Origin: an uncultured Clostridia bacterium
GTDB taxonomy: Bacteria > Bacillota > Clostridia > Oscillospirales > Butyricicoccaceae
Direction: 5' to 3'
Length of the DNA stretch: 7,563 bases
Assembly (NCBI GenBank): GCA_945486175.1
Contig: CALYTA010000039.1
Span: 1 to 7,563, forward strand
Shown: piece by piece, positions 1 through 5,940 of the stretch
How positions within the stretch are numbered: position 1 is the first letter of the stretch
Layout: each line of letters starts with the position of its first letter
Position numbers and translations under genes: made by a program
The notes under the pieces: model-generated
What the model was told of the DNA's origin: nothing
Seen by the model: only the letters and a program-made list of their open reading frames with translations
The model's database searches: none

Positions 1-1079
1 ACGGAGTTGAACGAGGACAGGATTGCGCCGAACATAACGGCTGCGAAGAAGCCCATGAGCGGAGCCGGGATGACCTGAGATACCAGCTGCGGATATGCTT
101 CGTCCATCATGGTTACCTGGTCGCCCTGCAGCTCGAACAGTGCAAAGGCAATGACGCCCGGCAGAGCCAGATACATGAAGCCGATGATCTTCAGGAATGC
201 GCAGTACAGTGCGCCCTTCTGAGCTTCCTTCAGGTTTTCAGCAGCGAGTACGCGCTGGATGAACGACTGATGGGTGCACCAGGACTGGAGTCCGAGGAAC
301 AGCAGGCCGGTGAATACGGTCGGCCACGGAACTTCCGGTGCGGATGCGGTTGCAGAACCGATGGAGTTCAGCTTTTCCGGATAGTTCTGCATGAGGTATT
401 TGAAGCCGTCGACAATGGCAAGGCCGTCAGAACCGGCTGCATGGCCCAGTGCGTTCAGTGCGAAGAACGGAATCATAAAGCCGCCGATCAGCAGGCCGAC
501 GCCGTTTACGGTATCCGATACGGCAACTGCCTTCAGGCCGCCGAAAATCGCATAAATCGAACCGACAACGCTGATGACAATGCAGAGGATAACAACTGCC
601 TGGAATTTGGTGATGCCGAACAGGGAGGAAACACCGAAGATGTTTTCAAATACGAGAGAACCGGAATACAGAATAACCGGAATCTGTACAACGAGGTACA
701 GGATGATGTACGCGATGCTGAACCACAGCTTGGTGCTGCGGCCGAAGCGCATGCCGATCAGCTGCGGGATCGTGGTGATGCCGCTCTTCAGGTAGCGCGG
801 TGCCGCGTACAGTGCCAGGATGATGCAGCACGGAGCTGCAACGATTTCAAATGCCATCGGGCTCATGCCGACCAGCCAGGTCTGGCCATTTGTACCAACC
901 AGCTGCTCTGCCGACAGGTTTGTCAGCAGCAAGGATCCTGCAATTACGAAGCCCGGAAGGCCACGGCCTGCCAGAAAATAGCCGTCAGCTGTTGTCTGGT
1001 CATCACCCGAAGTTTTCAGGTAAGAGATGACTGCAACCAGAATGGTGAAGCCGACGAATGTGATTAACGTCCAAAGCAT
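1..1079 (-). CDS. YidK-like sodium:solute symporter (SSS family), C-terminus cut by window edge
   Basis: The ATG at 1079 opens a frame that stays open for 359 codons to the left edge, so the C-terminal part is missing. The translation is strongly hydrophobic with many membrane helices and belongs to the sodium:solute symporter family. It carries YFLAGR at residues 34-39 and LTNLSAEQLVGTNGQ at 52-66, closely resembling the same segment of E. coli YidK; later segments (LKAVAVSDTVNG, EKLNSIG, QKGAL, MGFFAAVMFGAILSSFN) also follow YidK. The paired serines near residues 355-356 align with the helix-8 Na2-site serines known from vSGLT. The protein should sit in the cytoplasmic membrane and couple sodium entry to solute uptake; sugar or sugar derivative is the likely substrate by family, but it cannot be read from sequence. 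A purine-rich ribosome site (AAGGAAG) lies 11 bases upstream of the ATG. It is transcribed from its own promoter, separated from pyrC by a terminator. Confidence 0.9.
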   Translation of the reverse strand, partial: MLWTLITFVGFTILVAVISYLKTSGDDQTTADGYFLAGRGLPGFVIAGSLLLTNLSAEQLVGTNGQTWLVGMSPMAFEIVAAPCCIILALYAAPRYLKSGITTIPQLIGMRFGRSTKLWFSIAYIILYLVVQIPVILYSGSLVFENIFGVSSLFGITKFQAVVILCIVISVVGSIYAIFGGLKAVAVSDTVNGVGLLIGGFMIPFFALNALGHAAGSDGLAIVDGFKYLMQNYPEKLNSIGSATASAPEVPWPTVFTGLLFLGLQSWCTHQSFIQRVLAAENLKEAQKGALYCAFLKIIGFMYLALPGVIAFALFELQGDQVTMMDEAYPQLVSQVIPAPLMGFFAAVMFGAILSSFNS

Positions 1080-1149
1080 AAATTCTCACTCTTCCTTCTT
1101 TTTATCTCTTTTTGCGTTTCTTTTACAACGATTTGACACATGTGGTGCG

Positions 1150-1172
1150 AAGATATATTTGAAATATATCTT
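1150..1172. repeat. Perfect 11-bp-arm palindrome in the symporter leader
   Basis: AAGATATATTT and AAATATATCTT flank a single central G, giving a perfect 23-bp odd palindrome. It lies about 40-60 bases downstream of the predicted transcription start and about 70 bases before the symporter ATG. It could be an operator for a dimeric repressor acting as a roadblock or, less probably, an AU-rich hairpin in the mRNA leader. No known regulator box is an obvious match. Confidence 0.6.
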
Positions 1173-1217
1173 TATGCAATTCCACTGCGCCTTCCGCTCT
1201 CTCCTCCTTGCATGCCT

Positions 1218-1246
1218 ATTATAACAATGGAGACCTGTCTGGACAA
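1218..1246 (-). promoter_or_regulatory. Sigma-A-type promoter of the symporter gene
   Basis: Read on the minus strand, TTGTCC (1246-1241) is followed after exactly 17 bases by a consensus TATAAT (1223-1218). Transcription would start near 1211, giving an untranslated leader of about 130 bases. The -10 is perfect and the -35 matches TTGACA at four positions. Confidence 0.75.
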
Positions 1247-1251
1247 TGTCC
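1231..1251. promoter_or_regulatory. Overlapping inverted repeats in the symporter promoter spacer and -35, candidate operator
   Basis: Three short imperfect palindromes overlap here: AGACCTGTCT (1231-1240), TGTCTGGACA (1236-1245) and GGACAATGTCC (1241-1251). They cover the -35 element and most of the spacer, an ideal position for a repressor. The central element resembles the TTGTCTAGACAA style of operator used by several GntR/HutC-type regulators (about 10 of 12 positions on the minus strand). This assignment is inference. Confidence 0.4.
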
Positions 1252-1300
1252 GCGGGTGTCACATAATTGCTCGGATTTGCTTTGTAAATAAAGTGTGAAA

Positions 1301-1316
1301 TGTGAAAAAAATCACA
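1301..1316. promoter_or_regulatory. Perfect TGTGA-N6-TCACA site, Crp/Fnr-family type
   Basis: TGTGA at 1301-1305 and TCACA at 1312-1316 are separated by six adenines, exactly the consensus bound by E. coli CRP and by Firmicute Crp/Fnr-family proteins such as B. subtilis Fnr and ArcR. Its centre is about 97 bases upstream of the predicted symporter start, close to a class I activator position. No such regulator gene is in the window. Confidence 0.5.
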
Positions 1317-1395
1317 CAGCAAAATCGCGCAATAAAATAGCAAAAATGGCGTGCTGGGCGAGTGGAAAACAGAAGGAAAAGTGTGTTTTGGGGAC

Positions 1396-1433
1396 AAAAG
1401 AAAAACGCCGCCCGGTATCGGACAGCGCTTTTT
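1396..1433 (-). terminator. Rho-independent terminator of pyrC
   Basis: On the minus strand, starting 15 bases after the pyrC stop, a 13-bp stem (1433-1420 against 1413-1401, with a few G-U pairs) encloses a six-base loop. It is followed by a T-rich tract running TTTTTCTTTT. It separates pyrC from the symporter gene. Confidence 0.85.
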
Positions 1434-1447
1434 GAAGAAAGGGAATG

Positions 1448-2716
1448 TTACTTCACTGTACAGTAGGTGCCGCAAATGATTCCGCGAACTTTTCCGCGCA
1501 GCGGCAGGCCGGTAAACGGCGTATTGCTCGATTTTGATTTATATTCGGTGTAGACCGCTTCGGCGTTCCAGTCCGCGACCATCAGCTCGGCGCGGTTGCC
1601 TTCTGCGACCGCCTTGTCGGTCAGGCCATAGAATTGTGCGGGATTCTGGCTCATCGCGCGCATCAGCTGCATCGGCGTGACGCGGCCGGTCTGCACAAGT
1701 GCGGAATTGCAGACGGAGAATGCCGTTTCCAGACCGGTAATGCCGGACATCGACTGTGCGAACGGGCGGTTTTTCTGTTCTGCCGTGTGCGGCGCGTGGT
1801 CGGTGGCGATCATGTCAATCGTGCCGTCCACCAGTCCGGCAATCAGCGCCTGACGGTCGGACTCGGTGCGCAGCGGCGGATTCATGCGCGCATTGACGCC
1901 GAAGGTGAGCACGTCATCTTCCGTCATGCCGAGGTGGTGCGGCGTGGCTTCCGCATGGATGTCCGCACCGCGCGCCTTGCCGTCGCGGATGAGCGCAACC
2001 GAGCGGCCGGAGCTGATGTGCTGGAATGCGACGCGTGCGCCGGTCTGGAGGGCGAGTTCAATGTCGCGTGCGATCATGGCCTCCTCCGAGGCGCGCATGG
2101 CGCCCAGTACGCCGAATTTTTTTGCGGCCTCACTGCCGTAGTTGACGCCGGGGGAGAGGACAAAGGCGGGGTCTTCCTCGTGGAATGACAGCGGCACGCC
2201 GAGCGCCTTGGCGCGCTGCATTGCCTCCAGGCACAGCCTTCCGCTGGTCAGGTTGACGCCGTCATCTGTGAAGCCGGGTGCGCCTGCGGCGTGCAGTGCT
2301 TCAAAGTCGGTCAGTTCCTTGCCGCCGAGCCCGCGCGTGATGGCACAGGCCTGCAGGATATTGATGGGTTCCTTTGCGGCCTTGTCCTGTACATATTCCA
2401 GTGTGGACAGGCTGTCGCAGGTCGGGCGCGTGTTTGCCATGCAGACCACAGTGGTATAGCCGCCTGCGGCAGCGGCAGCAGCGCCGGTGTGGATGTCTTC
2501 CTTTTCCGTCTGGCCGGGGTCGCGGAAATGGACATGGACGTCCACCAGTCCGGGTGATACCGTGCAGCCGGATGCATCGATGACCTGCACGCCGGGAAAG
2601 GCATCGATATGCGGCGCGATGCGGTGAATGATACCGTCATCGCCGATCAGGATGTCAGACGGGGCATTCGTATCGGTATATGGGTCGAGCAGGGTTCCGT
2701 TTTGAATGAGCAGCAT
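1448..2716 (-). CDS. pyrC: Dihydroorotase, class I
   Basis: The 422-residue product is a dihydroorotase, the cytoplasmic zinc enzyme that cyclises N-carbamoyl-L-aspartate to dihydroorotate in the third step of pyrimidine synthesis. The metal and substrate motifs are intact: DVHVHFRDPG with H61 and H63, FTDDG with D151, SFHEED with H179, FQHIS with H233, MNPPLR with N279, and ATDHAPH with D306. Having D151 rather than a carboxylated lysine as bridging ligand marks the class I (Bacillus-type) form, and the length is normal for that class. The ATG at 2716 has an excellent ribosome site (AAGGAGG) seven to eight bases upstream. No other pyr gene is adjacent, so this copy stands outside a pyr operon in the visible region. 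It has its own extended -10 promoter and a strong terminator, although readthrough from the upstream cation transporter is possible because no terminator lies between them. I saw no PyrR-type attenuator in the short leader. Confidence 0.95.
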   Translation of the reverse strand: MLLIQNGTLLDPYTDTNAPSDILIGDDGIIHRIAPHIDAFPGVQVIDASGCTVSPGLVDVHVHFRDPGQTEKEDIHTGAAAAAAGGYTTVVCMANTRPTCDSLSTLEYVQDKAAKEPINILQACAITRGLGGKELTDFEALHAAGAPGFTDDGVNLTSGRLCLEAMQRAKALGVPLSFHEEDPAFVLSPGVNYGSEAAKKFGVLGAMRASEEAMIARDIELALQTGARVAFQHISSGRSVALIRDGKARGADIHAEATPHHLGMTEDDVLTFGVNARMNPPLRTESDRQALIAGLVDGTIDMIATDHAPHTAEQKNRPFAQSMSGITGLETAFSVCNSALVQTGRVTPMQLMRAMSQNPAQFYGLTDKAVAEGNRAELMVADWNAEAVYTEYKSKSSNTPFTGLPLRGKVRGIICGTYCTVK

Positions 2717-2777
2717 GGCAAATCCTCCTTTTACAAGTCGCTGGTTTTGCGTTTTGTTTTAGGGTTTATGTATTTAT

Positions 2778-2786
2778 AGTATAGCA
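2778..2786 (-). promoter_or_regulatory. Extended -10 promoter for pyrC
   Basis: The minus strand reads TGC followed by TATACT (2786-2778), an extended -10 element, without a convincing -35. It lies in the 80-bp gap between the upstream transporter stop and pyrC and would give a leader of about 55 bases. Confidence 0.5.
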
Positions 2787-2796
2787 TAGAACGGGA

Positions 2797-3954
2797 TTAC
2801 ATAGTATGGTCGAATACGATGACGGGATTGAAGCGCGGGTCAATGGCGTGCAGCTCAGTGCGGATGCGGGTGCGCAGCTCCTCCGGCACGAAATCACGGT
2901 CGACAACGACATCGAAAATCAGGTTGATCTGATGTTCTCCGTCAACCATGCGGAAATCATGCATGGACAGGGTGGGATCGATGGCGTGCAGCACCTGTTC
3001 GGTCTGGGAGCGCACGGTCTGTACGCGTTCATTGTTGATTTCAATCGGGTCCATATGGATGACGAGGAAAACATTCAGGGATTTGAGTGCCTGCTGTTCG
3101 ATGGCATCGATGGTTTCATGGATGGCGATCATATCGCCGTCTGACGGTACCTCAGCGTGTACGGATGCGAACCAGCGGCCTGCGCCGTAATTATGGGCGA
3201 TGAGGTCATGGATGCCGAGGACATCGTCATAGGATGTCACAAGCTCATGGATTTCCTGCACGAGCTCCGGGTCAGCCTTTTCGCCGATAAGCGGGGAAAG
3301 GGCATCCTTTGCCAGGCCATAGCCCGCGTACAGGATGAAGGCAGCGACAACGATACCGACATAGCCGTCAACCGGCAGCGTCGTGAAGCGGGATGCGATC
3401 ATGCCGAGTACAACGACGCCGGTGGTGATGACATCATTCAGGCTGTCCTGCATGGCTGCCATGAGCACAGGGGAATCAATGGCTTTGCCGATGCGGCGGT
3501 TAAACAGGCCGAGCCACAGCTTCACGAGCATGGACACGACGAGCAGAAGGATGCTGCTCCACGAGAACAGGACGGCAGACGGATGCAGGATGCGTTCTGC
3601 CGAGCTTTTGACGAACTGGAAGCCGACGAAGATAATCAGCATGGAAACGAACAGGCCTGCGATGTATTCCGTGCGGCCATAGCCGAACGGATGCTCCTTA
3701 TCCGGCTCCTTGCCGGACAGATGGAAGCTGATGAGCGAGATGACGGAAGACAATGCATCTGTCAGGTTGTTGACGGCGTCCGCCATGACGGAAATGCTGT
3801 GCGTCACGATGCCTGCCAGCAGCTTGACAAGGCACAGCAATACGTTTGCGGTGATGCCGACAATGCCTGCGAGCTGGCCGTAACGCAGGCGGATGGTCTG
3901 TTCCGAAGCGCGGTCAGCGCCGGGAACAAACAGCCGGATCAGTAAATGAGTCAA
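2797..3954 (-). CDS. Cation diffusion facilitator family transporter, probable divalent metal exporter
   Basis: The product belongs to the cation diffusion facilitator family, membrane antiporters that export divalent metals for protons. From a TTG start it has 385 residues: a six-helix core over about residues 28-195, then an unusually long cytosolic tail. The transport site reads N62-x3-D66 in helix 2 (ADAVNNLTDA) and D170-x3-D174 in helix 5 (QDSLNDV). Zinc exporters usually have His in helix 5; an Asn-Asp/Asp-Asp set is the pattern I associate with manganese-type members such as MntE, so manganese export is a plausible inference. HPFGYGRTEYIAGL (88-101) is also family-typical. I chose TTG 3954 because AGGAGG (3969-3964) sits nine bases upstream; an in-frame ATG at 4005 would add 17 basic residues encoded by a repeat element. 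The tail seems to hold two ferredoxin-like domains (roughly 200-285 and 290-380), so the protein is about 80 residues longer than a typical member. Confidence 0.9.
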   Translation of the reverse strand: MTHLLIRLFVPGADRASEQTIRLRYGQLAGIVGITANVLLCLVKLLAGIVTHSISVMADAVNNLTDALSSVISLISFHLSGKEPDKEHPFGYGRTEYIAGLFVSMLIIFVGFQFVKSSAERILHPSAVLFSWSSILLLVVSMLVKLWLGLFNRRIGKAIDSPVLMAAMQDSLNDVITTGVVVLGMIASRFTTLPVDGYVGIVVAAFILYAGYGLAKDALSPLIGEKADPELVQEIHELVTSYDDVLGIHDLIAHNYGAGRWFASVHAEVPSDGDMIAIHETIDAIEQQALKSLNVFLVIHMDPIEINNERVQTVRSQTEQVLHAIDPTLSMHDFRMVDGEHQINLIFDVVVDRDFVPEELRTRIRTELHAIDPRFNPVIVFDHTM

Positions 3955-3972
3955 AACAAAAAACCTCCTCTT

Positions 3973-4058
3973 CCGCTTTTCTTTGCGGAAAGAAAAGCCG
4001 GGCAAAAGAAACGTCCCGCTTTTCTTTGCGGAAAGAAAAGCTTGGCAAAAGAAACGTC
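3973..4058. repeat. Tandem pair of 43-bp repeats, each with a 10-bp hairpin
   Basis: Units 3973-4015 and 4016-4058 abut directly and match at 41 of 43 positions, differing only at the 27th and 28th bases (CG against TT). Each contains GCTTTTCTTT, loop GCGG, AAAGAAAAGC, a perfect 10-bp stem. The first unit starts three bases from the ribosome site of the cation transporter gene. Similar CTTTTCTTT-rich repeats are, as I recall, scattered through genomes of gut Clostridia, which suggests a dispersed intergenic element, but I could not search for this. Confidence 0.85.
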
Positions 4059-4060
4059 TG

Positions 4061-4111
4061 GTGCGCTCCCGCGCACGGCGAACAGCCGGACGGACGGTCC
4101 GGCTGTTTGCC
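4061..4111. repeat. Two strong hairpins next to the 43-bp repeats
   Basis: GTGCGC and GCGCAC (4061-4066, 4071-4076) form a 6-bp stem around TCCC. Immediately after, 4077-4091 pairs with 4097-4111 in a 15-bp stem with one G-T pair and a five-base loop; its core is AACAGCCGGAC against GTCCGGCTGTT. On the minus strand these hairpins follow the DUF1294 stop and are succeeded by a short TTTCTTTT run, so they may serve as its terminator. They may equally be part of the same intergenic element as the tandem repeats. Confidence 0.75.
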
Positions 4112-4156
4112 CCCTCTGAAGTCAGGTTGGGAAATCAGCTGGGATGTGCCGGGTGG

Positions 4157-4423
4157 CTACAAAACACTATAATACCACAAAATTCCTGTGATTGTACACT
4201 GTGCGAGGAAAATAAGCGGAATGCCGATCATGAAACGTTTGTGGCGGGTTTTGTGGTGGATGATGCGCATGGTCAGATAGACGCCGGGGCATGCGCCGAG
4301 GAGGCACAGGGCAAACAGCGTGCGCTCAGATACGCGCCATGCCCCGCGGCGGGCAGCGGATTTGTCGTGTACGGTCACGGCAATGCCCGCAACATTTATT
4401 GCAATGAACCAGATATACAGCAT
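4157..4423 (-). CDS. DUF1294 small membrane protein
   Basis: This 88-residue protein matches the DUF1294 family: three hydrophobic segments (about residues 1-18, 35-55 and 64-86) with the family landmarks DK at 20-21, WRVSE at 29-33 and HHKTRHKRF at 56-64, followed by IGIPL. The family has no established biochemical role; all that can be said is that it is a small inner-membrane protein. The ATG at 4423 follows a consensus AGGAGG with a five-base gap, and the length is full for the family. The gene is divergent from the carboxypeptidase gene and ends about 45 bases from the hairpin cluster at 4061-4111. I did not find a convincing promoter for it. Confidence 0.85.
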   Translation of the reverse strand: MLYIWFIAINVAGIAVTVHDKSAARRGAWRVSERTLFALCLLGACPGVYLTMRIIHHKTRHKRFMIGIPLIFLAQCTITGILWYYSVL

Positions 4424-4469
4424 AAAGGCCTCCTGATGGTGAAAAAATCGGTAAAATTTGCCGTTGCGG

Positions 4470-4498
4470 TTGTTATTTCAGGTCGAATCGTGTATAGT
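4470..4498 (+). promoter_or_regulatory. Promoter of the D-Ala-D-Ala carboxypeptidase gene
   Basis: TTGTTA (4470-4475), a 17-base spacer and TATAGT (4493-4498) form a good vegetative-type promoter. Transcription should start near 4505, giving a leader of about 65 bases. Confidence 0.65.
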
Positions 4499-4569
4499 AA
4501 AAACGTATGCTTTTCAATGCACCGAAAGAAGAATACAAATAATGAGAGATTAAGGTGGGAAAACAAAAA

Positions 4570-5865
4570 ATGGGTAAGAAAATCATCGCGTGCCTGCTTG
4601 CCGTTTTCATGCTGTGCGGCAGTGTGAGCGCGCTGGCGGCACCTCCGAAGCTGGAGTCCCCGTCTGCGTGCCTGATGGACGCGGAAACCGGTCAGATTCT
4701 ATATGAACTGGATGCGCAGACCGAACGCCCGATGGCCTCCATCACAAAGACCATGACTGCGCTGCTGATTATGGAAAACGGCGATCTGAGCGCATCGACT
4801 GTGGCGACAGCAGAGGCAATCAATTCTGTGGAACTTGATTCCACCCGCGTCGGCTTTGAACCGAACGAACAGCTGACCGTGGATGAGCTGATGTACTGCA
4901 TGCTGGTGTATTCCGCCAACGATGCAGCGAATATCCTTGCCTGCTATCTCGACGGGAATGTGCAGGCCTTTGTGGACAGAATGAATGCCAAAGCACAGGA
5001 GCTGGGCTGTACGCATACCCATTTTGCCAATCCGAATGGACTGGATGCCGATGGGCATTATTCCTGTGCAGAGGATATGGCGCGTATCACATATGCCGCC
5101 AATCAGTATCCGGAATTTGCAAAGTATTCCGGTACGGTGTACTATGAGCTTCCCGCGGACAACATTATTTCAGCCGGCTGGCAGATCTGGACCAAGGTCG
5201 ATATGCTCCAGAAGGACAGTCCGACATATGATGCGCGCATTTATGCGGCGAAAACCGGCTGGACGACCAATGCGCACAACACCTTTGTCGCCTGCGGCAG
5301 GTCGGATCAGGCCGATCTCATCGTCAGTGTGCTCGGCTGTCCGGTAAAGAACGGGATTTTTACCGATACGGCTGCACTGCTCAATTACGGCGAGCAGGCA
5401 TATCAGAAGCTCACAGTGACGGTGGATGACTATAAAAAGGCGGCAAAGAAAGCCGCGAAAAAAGCGGATTGTAAGCTGGACACCAATGCGCTGGCTGATT
5501 TCACGCTGCGCCTGCCGGCAGGCATGGATGCGGATGACCTGGAGTATACGTGTGAGACCACGGAGACAGGTGCACAGCTCGCCGTCACGATTGCGGAGGG
5601 CAGCCGGAAGGAATATGCCGCCGTGACCGGTATGGATGGCACACAGCCGCTGCTGCGCGTGCCGCTGACGCTGAAAAATGCGGAGCCGGAGACCACCGGG
5701 TCTGCGGTGGGCAGTGCGGAGGACAGTGCGGAGCCGCAGATCGGCGTGATGGAGCTCATGCACGGTGCGGAGACCATTGCTGTCGTTGTTGCCGGCGCAG
5801 TGGTGCTCATGCTGGTGCTGCTGTTGCTGCTCGGGCTGTACCGCCGCATACGCAGGAAAAAATAA
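4570..5865 (+). CDS. D-alanyl-D-alanine carboxypeptidase (S11 family, DacA/PBP5-like), membrane-anchored
   Basis: This 431-residue protein is a low-molecular-mass penicillin-binding protein that removes the terminal D-alanine from peptidoglycan stem peptides outside the membrane. A signal peptide covers about residues 1-23 with a likely ALA-AP cleavage. The serine-peptidase triad motifs are intact: SITK at 57-60 (S57 nucleophile, K60), SAN at 115-117, and KTG at 228-230; HFANPNGLD and the Pro-x-Ala-Ser region also fit S11. A Lys/Ala stretch (289-298) links to a divergent C-terminal beta domain. Residues 403-424 form a true hydrophobic helix followed by RRIRRKK, so anchoring is by a transmembrane segment rather than the amphipathic tail of E. 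coli PBP5. The mature part contains nine cysteines. ATG 4570 follows AAGGTGG by 11 bases; a GTG at 4555 would add five residues. It is probably monocistronic. Paralogues (DacA, DacB, DacF) cannot be told apart here. Confidence 0.93.
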   Translation: MGKKIIACLLAVFMLCGSVSALAAPPKLESPSACLMDAETGQILYELDAQTERPMASITKTMTALLIMENGDLSASTVATAEAINSVELDSTRVGFEPNEQLTVDELMYCMLVYSANDAANILACYLDGNVQAFVDRMNAKAQELGCTHTHFANPNGLDADGHYSCAEDMARITYAANQYPEFAKYSGTVYYELPADNIISAGWQIWTKVDMLQKDSPTYDARIYAAKTGWTTNAHNTFVACGRSDQADLIVSVLGCPVKNGIFTDTAALLNYGEQAYQKLTVTVDDYKKAAKKAAKKADCKLDTNALADFTLRLPAGMDADDLEYTCETTETGAQLAVTIAEGSRKEYAAVTGMDGTQPLLRVPLTLKNAEPETTGSAVGSAEDSAEPQIGVMELMHGAETIAVVVAGAVVLMLVLLLLLGLYRRIRRKK

Positions 5866-5900
5866 AAAGACAGGCGGGAAAAGCCGGATGGCTCCCGCCT
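5857..5900 (-). terminator. Terminator of ybaK (minus strand)
   Basis: On the minus strand AGGCGGGA (5900-5893) pairs with TCCCGCCT (5879-5872) around an inner GCC/GGC pairing. It is followed by a T-rich tract TCTTTTTATTTTTT (5870-5857). That tract overlaps the last lysine codons and stop of the carboxypeptidase gene on the other strand. Confidence 0.7.
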
Positions 5901-5903
5901 TGT

Positions 5904-5932
5904 GCCTCCCCGAATTGGGGAGGCGTTTTTTT
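5904..5932 (+). terminator. Terminator of the carboxypeptidase gene (plus strand)
   Basis: GCCTCCCC (5904-5911), loop GAATT, GGGGAGGC (5917-5924), then G and seven Ts. The 8-bp GC-rich stem with a T tract is a textbook intrinsic terminator, 39 bases after the stop codon. Confidence 0.92.
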
Positions 5933-5940
5933 ATGTGTGA

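Noticed and set aside
270..1067. 265-residue plus-strand open frame
   Set aside because: It is antisense to the symporter, has low-complexity polar composition (Gln, Asp, Arg, Cys rich) and no ribosome site; it is a shadow of the membrane-protein frame.
1201..1209. AAGGAGGAG on the minus strand as the ribosome site of a leader peptide
   Set aside because: The first candidate start (a GTG) is about 17 bases downstream, too far, and the resulting 20-codon frame has no notable content. It also lies at the very 5' end of the predicted transcript.
1086..1475. 129-residue minus-strand open frame in the pyrC-symporter gap
   Set aside because: It runs over the pyrC terminator, the Crp/Fnr-type site and the symporter promoter, and its translation resembles no protein I know.
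1634..2188. 184-residue plus-strand open frame across pyrC
   Set aside because: The minus-strand frame is an intact dihydroorotase with all metal ligands; the plus-strand frame has no recognisable domain.
3157..3945. 262-residue plus-strand open frame
   Set aside because: Antisense to the cation transporter, with composition typical of a reversed membrane protein and no ribosome site.
3973..4058. Tandem 43-bp repeats as a CRISPR array
   Set aside because: The two units abut with no spacer, there are only two, and no cas gene is present.
3983..4627. 214-residue plus-strand open frame over the repeats and DUF1294
   Set aside because: Its N-terminal part is translated repeat (KRNVPLFFAERKA type), the rest is antisense to DUF1294 and then overlaps the carboxypeptidase start in another frame.
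5170..5763. 197-residue minus-strand open frame within the carboxypeptidase gene
   Set aside because: The plus-strand gene has all three catalytic motifs in order; the opposite frame is rich in Arg and His with no domain.
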